A program made the translations under genes and the position numbers. The notes beneath the pieces are model-generated. The model was not told the DNA's origin and did no database searches. It saw nothing but the letters and a program-made list of their open reading frames with translations. Shown one piece after another: positions 1 to 10,163 of a stretch of 64,000 nt of DNA. How positions within the stretch are numbered: the stretch's first letter is position 1; the number at the start of each line of letters is the position of its first letter. The stretch comes from Motacilla alba alba (taxonomy: Eukaryota; Chordata; Aves; Passeriformes; Motacillidae): the NCBI RefSeq assembly GCF_015832195.1, contig NC_052032.1, positions 7,632,618-7,696,617 of the forward strand. The letters run 5' to 3'.

Positions 1-115
1 CCTGGGCACTCCTCAACACAAGGAGACACTTCTCACCATTCCCTGCTTGCCCAGCCCAGCAGCAGGGCTGTCCCCATGGGAAACCCCATCTCCAGGCACT
101 CCGAGGGGGTTTTGA

Positions 116-295
116 ATATTTTATGAGCAGAGGGCACTTGGCTCTCTGTTGTGCCCTGCTGGGAGAGTGCTGCTCACAAATTCCCAGGCTCATGCACAGC
201 AGATGGCTCCTCCTGGGTGCTGGAGATGGCTCAGAGATCCCAGCAGTCCCAAATTCCCACCTGCACCCCCCAGGACTGTGCTCATCCCACCTCTG
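116..295. repeat. Direct repeat X, copy A (180 bp)
   Basis: This 180-bp block recurs at 4460-4639 in the same orientation with one substitution seen (gggagagtgc here, gggacagtgc there). Flanks diverge abruptly on both sides. No repeat family or coding content is recognised. The open frames across it carry no recognisable domain. Confidence 0.85.
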
Positions 296-2847
296 CTCAG
301 ACACTGCCCTGGCAGAGCAGCTCCTGCACTCAGGAGAGCCTTTCCCCACCCTGAAAGGTACCACTGTTGATGATCCCGGGAACTGGAAGGAATTCTGTGA
401 GCCTGTGGCACATCAGAGAGGGCTCCACCAGCTGGGAGATGCCTGTAACACTGTCATGAGCGTTTAACAGCAAACACAACCGGGAACAGAACATTCCACA
501 TCCACCTGTCCCCTTCCGGTGGCCTTAGACACTTAAAGCCAGCTACAGAGGTCACTGGCACTGGCAGAGGGGTAACCCACAGCCCACACTCCTGTGAGAG
601 TCCCCCCAGCCCTCCTGCAGCTGGGACAGCCCCTGCTGCTTCAGCTCCCACTGATGTCCAGAGCAGAAACCACACGTTGGGAAGGGAAATTCTCCCCGGT
701 GCCTGGTCAGTTATTTATCAGCCAGGACCTTGCTGGAATAGTGCTCAGCTCTGCAGAACAGGATCCCCGCCACCCCCAGGCTTGGGCAGGGCTCAGGGGA
801 CACCTGGGGAGGGCTGAGGGCAGGACAGCACCTGCTCAGGAGAGGTTTGGGTGCCCTGCCAGTGCCAGCCAAGGCTGGAGGTACATCAGGATCACACAGG
901 TGAGCACTGGGCGATTCAGGGATGTATCCCCCATGTCTGCATCGATCAGAGCACGCAATAAACTCCTCCAGAGGGCTGGAGGGACCAGGCACTGTTCCTC
1001 TCCTCTCTGCCCATTCTCAGCTCAGCCCTCTGCAGCCAGAAAATCTCCCCCAGTGCTCCCAGAGCAGTGCTGAGGGGGGGAACGGGTCACACTGGGCTGC
1101 TCCTTTATAATTCAATATAAGCACTATAAAAATGGTATTACAGATAATTAACCCCCCGGATTTTATAATGAAAAGTGCTTTGTTAAACATCACGTGTCAG
1201 TCCAACAACTCCTTGTTGCATAAGCTTTTTCCAAATACCGAGGACACACTGCGTGTGCACCTCTGCAGCTGTCCCTGCCACAGAACCGAATTTCGGGTCA
1301 AAGGGACCTCTAAAGGTATGACCCCCACAACCTGCCAGAGCAGCCAGGCTGCATTTCTGTGTGCCAGCAGCTCACTGACACCAAAACTCAGCAGAGGAGG
1401 CTCAGGCTGATCCAGAGATCCATCCTACAGCAAGAGCCACCGCAAACTGCGGCTTTTCCTGAAACTGAAAAAAGCAGAAGTTCACGGCGGAGCCAGGGAT
1501 CCTCTCAGGGCGGTTTTCACAGCAGAGATTAGCTCTCAGTCTGAGTTTCCAGCACACTTCAGAAGGTTTCCTTGGATGCAGGGCTTGCCCATCCCGGCAA
1601 TGTGTGCTCGGCACTAATGAGGCCCTAATGGCACCGAGCACAAGCAAATCACGCCTCACAGAAACAATATTTGCACAGCTCATCAAAGCGCCTGAAGGCT
1701 TACTAAGCACAACGGCAGGCAGGGATCTCAATGACTGCAGATGCTCCGTGGAGAGAGGCTGCGCTGCTGGCAGGGACCGGGGAATCGCTGAATCACCTGG
1801 ATGCTGCCCTTGGGAATGTCCCCTTCAGGGGCCACGCTGAAGGTGCTGCTGTCCTCATTCCAGAGTGACTGGGGACACTTCTGCACTGGTGGGGTGCCCA
1901 CCTTGCTCTGCCCCTCTGTGAAAATGGACGGCCACATCCTAAAAGCATCTGCAGAGGCGTTGGTGACAAGGAGAGGAATGCTGGGGACATCGAGAGAGGT
2001 GCTGGTGATAATGGCAGGGCTGCTGGAGACATCCAGAGAGAAGCCCACCAGTGCACCCCTGCACACCAACCCCACACTGGCATCAGTCCAGGACAGGTAA
2101 ATCCAAAACCAAAACCAAAAGCCAAACCAGGCCCCAGGAAGTGGTGCAGCAGAGATGGACTCACCCCCAGGTCTGAGCTGCCACAGTGGGAGCTCACAAC
2201 CAGCCAGGCTCTGTTGTGATCTCAGAACTGCTGTCAAACCACTCCAGAGGGTTTTACCCTCCCCAGTCCCACCTTTCAGTGCCCAAACAATCCCACTCTG
2301 CTTAAGCACCAGGAATTATTTCCACCCATCAGCTGGGGAAGCAGGCCATAATCCCAAACACACATAAGCAGTCTAAACTCCTTAAAAAAAAAGGAAAAAG
2401 ATAAAAGAAAGATGTGCTGTCTTTCCACCCTGCATAATTTAATCACCTCTTCAGTATGGCTTAGGCAGCTTGAGATATTAAACATTAGAGAGAGCGGGTT
2501 TGGGAATCACCAGACTGAGATAAGTGCTGCAATCCCTGCTGAGGGGGAAAAGGTCAGGGAATGGGGAGCACCCACTGCCCAGCCCAGGGTTTTCTCCCAG
2601 CAAGGCAGTCCTGCAGGCTGGAAATGTTCCTTGGCCAACCTGAAAAGCTCATTGAGAGCCAAATATAAACCTCACTCCCGATGAGGACTTTTCCCTGCTG
2701 CATTCACCCCACGGGCAGTGCTCGCTCTCCTCCAGCTCACAGCAGAGCTCGCTGCAGTCCCCCAGAAAGGCACAGGCAGAGAGATCAAAAAGCCTTAATT
2801 GTCAGAAAGAACTGCTGAACCAATGCATCAAAAGTGGGAAAAAAGAG
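296..2847. other. Non-coding stretch, no gene recognised
   Basis: This is GC-moderate unique-looking sequence. Short open frames occur on both strands, but none has a recognisable domain or convincing flanking splice signals. AT-richer stretches lie near 1100-1200 and 2380-2480. It probably lies in the large first intron of FAM163B, inferred from the CpG island at 16 kb and conserved gene order. Confidence 0.5.
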
Positions 2848-3143
2848 GAATTTGTTCTTCTGAAAGGAGTGACTCCAGAATTGCTCCATTCACCTGGATT
2901 TTGAAAGCTCCTCACGCTGAACCAGGAGCTCCAGGAGCTCTGCGGGAGCTGCTGTCTGACACCAACGGCTCCTCCAGCATTCCTGCTGCCCCATCTCCCT
3001 GGAAATGCCTCCAGAACAGGGTTTCATGGCTCAGACAGGGCTGCTGGGCCACGAGGGTGGCAAACACTCCCACAGAGTCACCGGGTGAGCTCTCAGCTGA
3101 TGACAGCCCTGGCTGGGAGCTGGAGCTGCCTCCTGCTCCTGGG
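2848..3143. repeat. Direct repeat Y, copy A (~296 bp)
   Basis: This block recurs at 6332-6631 in direct orientation. Differences seen are a 4-bp insertion (tttc) in copy B and a few substitutions, roughly 99% identity by eye. Homology ends sharply at both edges. With repeat X it forms an X-Y-X-Y order whose spacers differ. Family unknown. Confidence 0.85.
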
Positions 3144-3544
3144 GAATCAGCACTGGGATGGGGTGGGATGGGAGCAGCACTGCCATCCACAACGACCCTG
3201 GGAACAAGTATTTACAGGCCAGGGACACTGCACAGAGGGACAGCAAGGTCCTGGTACCGTCTGATGGCCACGCAGAGCAGCAGAAGAAGAAACTCTCCCT
3301 GTGGCTGCTTTAGCTCCTGGGATTTGTGGCTCTGCACATGCCACAGCCTCTGCATGGAGAACCATCCCTATGGGCTGAGGCACCTCTGCTGCCATCCAGA
3401 CCTGGGCTAATGGAAGCCCTGAATGCTTCAGAGCTCGTGTTTGCACCTTTTGGCTCCTGCTTCAGGCAGGCCCAAAGCCACACAGAGCCCTGCCTGGCCA
3501 ACTGCCCCAGCTGCACCTTCAGCCTCCCTGCACAGCTGGGACAC

Positions 3545-3900
3545 AGCCCTGGCCCATCCCAGCAGCCCTGGCCCATCCCAGCAGCCCTGGCCCATCCCAG
3601 CAGCCCTGGCCCATCCCAGCAGCTCTGGCCCATCCCAGCAGCCCTGGCCCATCCCAGCAGCCCTGGCCCATCCCAGCAGCTCTGGCCCATCCCAGCAGCT
3701 CTGGTCACCCCAGCAGCTCTGGCTCATCCCAGGAGCTCTGGCACATCCCAGGAGCTCTGGCTCATCCCAAGAGCTCTGGTACATCCCAGGAGCTCTGGCT
3801 CATCCCAGCAGCTCTGGCTCATCCCAGCAGCTCTGGCTCATCCCAGCAGCTCTGGCTCATCCCAGGAGCTCTGGCCACCCCAGGAGCTCTGGCTCTCTGG
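3545..3900. repeat. 18-bp minisatellite, ~20 copies
   Basis: Tandem units of the type CCCTGGCCCATCCCAGCAG (18-bp period) dominate the first half. Variants with CTCTGG and CAGGAG take over in the second half, so the array has two sub-families in blocks. Several frames are open only because of this periodicity. Confidence 0.95.
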
Positions 3901-4459
3901 CTCTGGCAGTGCCATGCCTGACAGGGAACGTGCTGCTACTCCAGCACCCATTTTTCAGACAGGGAAGTTGGTCACAGCTCTGCTTTAGAAGCCAAATTGC
4001 CTGAAATCCATCAGATTCCAGCCCATTTCCAGATGAGGTGGCTTCCACCTGGCCAGGCACGGGGGGAGCAGCGAGCTGGGAGCAGGTCCATGCTCCAGAC
4101 AGCCCCACAGCAGTGTTTGGGAAGGAGGAGCCCCTCTCCTGACCTGGTGACCCCACAGATGTCCCAGGAGCTGAAGAAGCCATCGATCCTGAGCTGCTGC
4201 TGAGCCATGGATCATCTGGGGGGGAAGGGCAGTCAGCAGTAAATCCTACAGCTCTGCACTTCCAAGGGGTGTGAACACATCTCCGTGGGGTGGGAAGATC
4301 CCCAGCAGATTAAAGTCTTTGTGAGCTGCACATCCTGCTTCCCTTTGCTCAGGAGTCACAGGTCCAGGCTGGGAACCAGGGAGCTCTTTTACAATAAAAT
4401 GCAGCAACCTGAAAGCTTCAGGGACACCCTCCACCCAGCCACCAACACACCCCTCTGTC
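3901..4459. other. Unremarkable spacer
   Basis: No gene, CR1 fragment or tandem array is recognised between the 18-bp minisatellite and copy B of repeat X. Confidence 0.5.
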
Positions 4460-4639
4460 ATATTTTATGAGCAGAGGGCACTTGGCTCTCTGTTGTGCCC
4501 TGCTGGGACAGTGCTGCTCACAAATTCCCAGGCTCATGCACAGCAGATGGCTCCTCCTGGGTGCTGGAGATGGCTCAGAGATCCCAGCAGTCCCAAATTC
4601 CCACCTGCACCCCCCAGGACTGTGCTCATCCCACCTCTG
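4460..4639. repeat. Direct repeat X, copy B (180 bp)
   Basis: This is the second copy of the block at 116-295, with one substitution. It begins within ATATTTTATGAG and ends at CCACCTCTG, after which the two copies no longer align. Confidence 0.85.
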
Positions 4640-5447
4640 TCAGACACCCCTGCGTCCCTGGCCACCCCTGCCGGCTGTGGGTGGCAGCTGGTGACATCTC
4701 CCTCAGCATCACACTGCTCCCCCCAGCACCCCTGAGCTGTCCTGGGCTCTGGCTTTCCATGTAACCCACTTTTTCCTCCTCAGTCCCCCTCCTGTGCCCT
4801 GGGGACACAGAACTGGCTCTGTGCTGGCAGCTCCTGCTGCTGCTGCGTGACACCAGGGGACTCCCTGGCTGCTGCAGCCAGCCCTGCCTGGGATCTCCAA
4901 CGAGATATACATTGCTGCTCTCAAAAAAAGCCAACAAAACCACCAGGAAAAAGGGTTGGGAGTTTCCATAGCTACAGCTTTACATGGCTCTGCTGAAGGC
5001 TCTGGCTCAAGCCCTGCAACGAGGCACAAGCAGAGTGGTTTTTCCCACTCCGGCCCAGCAAGGCAGCGTGGTGCATGAATAAAGAAGAGGAGAAGAGAGG
5101 GGGAGCTCGGGGATCTTGGAAATTGCACATAAATGCTGAGGACCGGAATTTGGCACACGTTCCCTGCCCTGGTGCTGGGGCAGGGCATGAGCTGCACTTG
5201 GGATGAGTGAGAGGAACCTTCAGGCTGCTCCACGTGGGCACAGGACAAAACCTGCTGCATCTAAATCCCTGTCTGCCTGCTGTCCCCAGGGCTGGACCTC
5301 AGGGAGCTGCTGCAAGCAGGGAAGTGCAGAGGTTCAGGGCTGCTGCCAGAGCACCCAGGACACGGTTCTTGCCTGGCTTCCCCTCCATGGCCTCTGTTCG
5401 ATGTGGTGTCACCCCCTCAGGGCTGGTGTCAGCACTGTCACTCAAAG
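4640..5447. other. Spacer, nothing recognised
   Basis: Ordinary GC-rich spacer. Open frames on both strands have no recognisable product. Confidence 0.5.
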
Positions 5448-5610
5448 TGATCACAGAATCACAGAATTCCAGATTAGTTTTGGTTGGAGGGCCTTAAATT
5501 TCGTCTCATTCCACCCCCTCTCATGGAGGGAACACCTTTCACTATCCCAGGTTGCTCCAAGCCCTGTCCAGCCTCCTCTTGGACACTTCCAGGGATCGTG
5601 GACAAGAGGG
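5448..5610 (-). mobile_element. CR1 LINE 3'-end fragment
   Basis: Reading left to right it starts with the repeated octamer complement (TCACAGAATCACAGAATT). The CR1 3' tail landmarks follow in reverse complement: TTGGTTGGAGGGCCTT, a CCACCCCCT stretch, a GGAACACCTTTC segment, and GGTTGCTCCAAGCCCTGTCC. The element is therefore on the minus strand with its 3' end at 5448, truncated near 5610 like most avian CR1 copies. Confidence 0.9.
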
Positions 5611-6331
5611 AGATGGGCTTCCTCATTGTTTGCACCCTGGAGTTTTTCTACAGGCAGTAAAATCTCCTTATGTTATCCTCTTTAATAAGGATTTATCATT
5701 GCTGCATCAGGGAATTAATGCAGACCGTCTGAGAGGGTAATTTTCAGATTCTTGGCAACTTACCATGAACCAGTTCCAGTAAATTTTCCCTTTTTTCCTC
5801 CTCACCTTAATTTTGTTACAGCTTTTCCTGGGAGATGAGAGAGGGAAAGATTTAACTCAGAGGAAAAAAAACCAACAAACCAAAACGACAACCCCACAAC
5901 AACCAAATCATAAGTGAAAGAGTGGAAAACATAAAGGAACTATCATAGCTCAGCTGAAAACCCTCATCAGAAGAATAAAGAAACAGAGAAAAACCTTCAC
6001 ACAAATTGCTCTGCTCAAGCCCACGTGGGCTGGGAACTGCCGGGATCAAATGTTTGAGGTATTGACAGCTCCCAGGGACAGCATCTTTCTGAAAGCAGAA
6101 CACGTGTCAGGGATCCTCTTGCCTCTTGTCAGCACGGGGACGACTCCAGCCCTGCCTTTGAAATGACTCCTTGGTGCTGGAGAGGCCCTTGAGAGCGAGG
6201 CAGTGCCTCCTGATCCTCATCTGCCACCTCCTTGCCGTGCCCAGCCAGAGAAATGCTGCCACAGGCACCCAAAGGTGGGAAACTGAGGCAGGTCAGGGAG
6301 GAGGGTGGATGGGATCAGAAGGTTCTGCTCA
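5611..6331. other. AT-richer spacer
   Basis: AT-rich for this window around 5640-6000, including an A/C-rich run near 5860-5910. No gene or other repeat is recognised. Confidence 0.45.
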
Positions 6332-6631
6332 GAATTTGTTCTTCTGAAAGGAGTGACTCTTTCCAGAATTGCTCCATTCACCTGGATTTTGAAAGCTCCT
6401 CACGCTGAACCAGGAGCTCCAGGAGCTCTGCGGGAGCTGCTGTCTGACACCAACGGCTCCTCCAGCATTCCTGCTGCCCCATCTCCCTGGAAATGCCTCC
6501 AGAACGGGGTTTCATGGCTCAGACAGGGCTGCTGGGCCACGAGGGTGGCAAACACTCCCACAGAGTCACCGGGTGAGCTCTCAGCTGATGACAGCCCTGG
6601 CTGGGAGCTGGAACTGCCTCCTGCTCCTGGG
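6332..6631. repeat. Direct repeat Y, copy B (~300 bp)
   Basis: Second copy of the block at 2848-3143. It carries a 4-bp insertion (tttc near 6360) and isolated substitutions. Confidence 0.85.
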
Positions 6632-7019
6632 AATGCGGGTGCATCCTGAGCAGGCTGCAGCTCCTCCCTTCCTTGCTTGACTGACTGGCAGCACCTCAAA
6701 GGAGCAGCAAATAAATGCCAGGGGTCTTGTCTCAGAAAGCCAAGCCTCAGAGCAGTGCTCTGAACCCCACCCTGAGCCTGTCTGAAGGCACCCACAGCAG
6801 CCCTGGGAGGGGTCAGGGCCCTGAACCCCCCAGGGATGAGCCCACAGAAATGCTTCCACCCATCCTGGGGAGCAGGGGAGGCTCAGCCAGCACCCCCAAA
6901 TCCCAGCTGGATTGCAGCTTCCCTCCCTTGCACTGTGAGCTTGCTTTGCCTGAGCACAGTCGTTGGGACTCCTTGGGAAGCAGGAGTGCTCTCTGTGAAA
7001 TAACACAGTTAATGTGCTG

Positions 7020-7240
7020 CACTGGGAGCCCAGAACCAAACCAGCAAAGCTGCTGATTTTCTGAGCTGAACTGGGGTGGACTGGGAGCCCAGAACCAAAC
7101 TAGCAAAGCTGCTGATTTCCTGAGCTGAACTGGGGTGGACTGGGATGGACTGGGAGCCCAGAACCAAACTAGCAAAGCTGCTGATTTTCTGAGCTGAACT
7201 GGGGTGGACTGGGAGCCCAGAACCAGCAGCAAAACGTTCA
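7020..7240. repeat. ~60-bp minisatellite, 4 copies
   Basis: Four tandem units begin with CTGGGAGCCCAGAACCA near 7020, 7079, 7148 and 7209. The third spacing is 10 bp longer because of an extra TGGGATGGAC. The units also share AGCAAAGCTGCTGATTT. Confidence 0.9.
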
Positions 7241-7756
7241 CTGATTTTCTGAGCTCTGCAGGCACCACCTCCCCCCTGGAGCCCTTCATCACCATCCTGC
7301 CTCACTGCGAACCAGACAGAGAGCTGAAGGCTGAGTCTGGCAAAGCCCAGAGCTGTAAAAATGTGAGCATCCTCCCGGTGCCCAGTGCCTCAGCACAGAA
7401 GAGCCCCTGAAAAGGTGTGATGGAGCTGTTCCTGCAGGAGGTGCCCCTTAGGAACGTCCAGCAGACCAGAAATCTCCTCTGGGAATCAGGAATGCATTCA
7501 CTGCTGATGGCCTGGTTAAAAAACACCTTCCAACCTGGCTGCCACTGCTCCTGGGCTTGACAGAGCAGAGAATGGAGAGTGTGGGAGCCCAGGAATTTCT
7601 GCTGGGAGCCCAGGAATTTCTGCTGGGAGCCCGGGATGCTTCAGTGCTGCTTCTGGTCGGTTGAATTGGGATTATCATGGAATTGCACAAGCTCGTGATA
7701 TTTGGGTTACAAGGTGGTGTTAACAGCCCAATCAAACAAAACCCTTTTCATTTCAG
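7241..7756. other. Spacer with small duplication
   Basis: Mostly unique-looking sequence. A short local tandem of TGGGAGCCCAGGAATTTCTG occurs near 7580-7640. No gene is recognised. Confidence 0.45.
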
Positions 7757-8015
7757 GTCCTGGAAAACCTGTATTAATTTTCGGGAGCCTTCTCTTTTCA
7801 AGCACAACTCCAGCAGCAGCGTGTGCCAGTTTTATGCATCCCTGGGGCTGAGCAACTCTAATCCTCTGCAGTCAACAGTTCTGCCACAGCCCAGCAATCT
7901 TCACACTTTATATTTACTACCCATCAAGTCAGACAGTGTTTCACAGACTAACCCCTTGCCTGCCAATCTGAACATTCAACAATATATGGTATTTATAATG
8001 GAGTCTAGAAGCCAG
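7757..8015 (+). other. Splice-bounded open segment, candidate exon
   Basis: A good acceptor (pyrimidine-rich, TTTTCATTTCAG ending at 7756) is followed by 259 bp with one frame open throughout, then a strong donor (GCCAG|GTAAGA, GT at 8016-8017). It is AT-richer than its surroundings. The translated frame matches nothing I recognise. It could be an exon of a non-coding transcript antisense to the predicted FAM163B intron, or a chance pairing of sites. Confidence 0.2.
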
Positions 8016-8348
8016 GTAAGATCAGTGCTTGTTTTCTCAGAAACTGGTGCCACTGTTCTGTGTTTTCCGTAACCTGCATTGTTTTCTTCGAAAATACAAT
8101 ATAAACAAAAAATGTGGTGCCAGAAACACAAGGGAAAATAGGTGCAACTAAGAAAACTCCACTTTCTGTGGGCTGGATCTGCTCCCACGAGCTTCTGTGA
8201 GAATCAGGAATAGCTCTCGAGAAAACAGCGAAGCTGAAGTGTTGCAAAGCAGAAATAATCATCTGGAACTGTCTGATATTCATTGTGCTTGTCTTTACCT
8301 CAGGGGGCTGGGCCTGCCCATGGGATGTCACATCCAGTGCTGGTCACG

Positions 8349-8545
8349 GGGGATCACAGAATCCCAGACTGGTCTGGGTTGGGAGGGACCTTCAAGCCCC
8401 TCTCAGTCCACCCCCTGCCATGGCCAGGGACACCTTCCACCATCCCAGGCTGCTCCAAGCCCTGTCCAACCTGGCCTTGGGCCCTCCCAGGGATCCAGGG
8501 GCAGCCACAGCTGCTCTGGGCACCCTGGTGCCCACCAGGTCTGCC
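8349..8545 (-). mobile_element. CR1 LINE 3'-end fragment
   Basis: Reverse-complement CR1 tail: GATCACAGAATCCCAGACTG, then GGTTGGGAGGGACCTTCAAG, CCCCTGCCATGGCCAGGGA and CACCTTCCACCATCCCAGG. The 3' end is at 8349. A second short CR1-like tail follows at 8603. Confidence 0.9.
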
Positions 8546-8602
8546 CTGCAAAGAGGAGAGACCCGAAAGCTCAGTGATGCCAGTGCTGGAGACCCGAGCT
8601 GC

Positions 8603-8702
8603 CCTGGGAATCACAGGCTGCTTTGGGTGGGAAGGGACCTTCGAAGGTCACCAAGTCCAACCCCCAGCCAGGAGCACATTCCCTGCTCTGGGTGGACTTT
8701 AA
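8603..8702 (-). mobile_element. Second short CR1 tail fragment
   Basis: GGGAATCACAGGCTGCTTTG, then GGTGGGAAGGGACCTTCGAA and CCAAGTCCAACCCCCAGCC match a diverged CR1 tail in the same orientation as the copy at 8349. Two separate insertions, or one rearranged element. Confidence 0.75.
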
Positions 8703-9548
8703 CTCCGGCACAATCACTCAGAAAATGGCTTTGGTGACAGCTGGATGGGAGACACCACCTGGAGGGCTTTGAGAAACACCTTTCAAGCATTTTTATGCAT
8801 TTGGATGTGGAAGTGGGGCTGGCTCTGCTCTCCTGGCAGAGCTGCAGCCACAGGCAGTGGCAGCCTGGTGCCTGTCACTGTTTGCACAAGGAGAAAGCCA
8901 CACAAGAAGCCTGTGGGACAGCCATAAGTTGGAATTATTACCCCAGTTGCTCCTTTGTGTAACATAACAATAAACCCACTAAATTTTCCTAACAACAAAC
9001 GCAAATCAGCGCTCATTATCCTTCCCCTCCCAACTCCACTCCCACTCTCTCAGCAGAGCTATTCTCCCCCAGATCCCACTGCTAATCTTCCCAGGGCTTA
9101 ACTTCCCAGCAGGCAACACCAATCAGACCGAGACACCTCCTTCCCCTTCCTCAGGAGAGCCTGCATCCCTGCGAATCCCTGCTTGCACTCTGGAGGAGAT
9201 GGGCAGAGATCCCCACCAGCCAGGCTGTGCCACCCTCCCACAGCTGGGCCACCTCCAAACAGAGCTGCAGTTCCTCCCAGGAAATGGATTGCCACAAAAG
9301 CCTTCTGTTTAGAGGAAAACTCAGTTTTCCCCTGTCACTCCACGTTGTGCTAAGTAAAGAGCGTTGTGCTCTTCTGGAGGAAGAGCGGGAGGCAGGAGGA
9401 GCATCGCTGCCCGCAGGGGTGGTGCAGGAACTCTCCGGCAGGGAGAGCCTCCCTGCACACGCTGGCACCTCGCCGAGAAGGCAGGCAGCAGGGAAAGGAG
9501 AGAGTTAATGGTCTGCCAAAGCTCGGGCAGGAAGATCCAGGATGGAGC
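8703..9548. other. Spacer, nothing recognised
   Basis: No gene or interspersed repeat is recognised. The region is locally AT-rich near 8930-9010. Confidence 0.45.
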
Positions 9549-10163
9549 TAAACCCAAATTCAGGCAGGGAGCACAGGGAATCCAGGTGCAAACCCCAAAT
9601 GCAGGCAGGGAGAGCAGGGAATGCAGATGGCAACCTCAAAAGGAGGCAGGGAGAGCAGGGAATGCAGATGCAAACCCCAAAAGCAGGCAGGGAGAGTGGG
9701 GAATGCAGATGGAAACCCCAAAAGCAGGCAGGGAGAGCAGGGAATGCAGATGGAAATCCCAAATGCAGGCAGGAAGAGCAAGGAATCCAGATGGAAACCC
9801 CAAAAGCAGGCAGGGAGAGCAGGGAATGCAGATGCAAACCCCAAAAGCAGGCAGGGAGAGCAGGGAATCCAGATGGAAACCCCAAATGCAGGCAGGGAGA
9901 GCAGGGAATCCAGATGGAAACCCCAAAAGCAGGCAGGGAGCGCAGAGAATCCAGATGGAAACCCCAAAAGCAGGCAGGGAGAGCAGGGAATCCAGATGCA
10001 AACCCCAAATGAACGCAGGGAGAGCAGGGAATCCAGATGCAAACCCCAAAAGCAGGCAGGGAGAGCAGGGAATGCAGATGCAAACCCCAAAAGCAGGCAG
10101 GGAGCGCAGAGAATCCAGATGCAAACCCCAAAAGCAGGCAGGGAGCGCAGGGAATGCCGATGT
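9549..10163. repeat. 41-bp minisatellite, ~15 copies
   Basis: Contiguous units of exactly 41 bp contain AAAAGCAGGCAGGGAGAGCA and AATGCAGATGCAAACCCC. Variants are ATGCAG for AAGCAG, GCGCAGAG for GAGCAGGG, and ATCC for ATGC. Because 41 is not a multiple of three and the unit lacks stops in the relevant registers, long open frames run through it on both strands (for example 9364-10428 + and 9636-10562 -). They read as repeat translation, not genes. Confidence 0.95.

Noticed and set aside
3326..4004. Pro/Ser/Leu-repeat frames of 193-220 codons
   Set aside because: They translate the 18-bp minisatellite, with multiple frames open on both strands.
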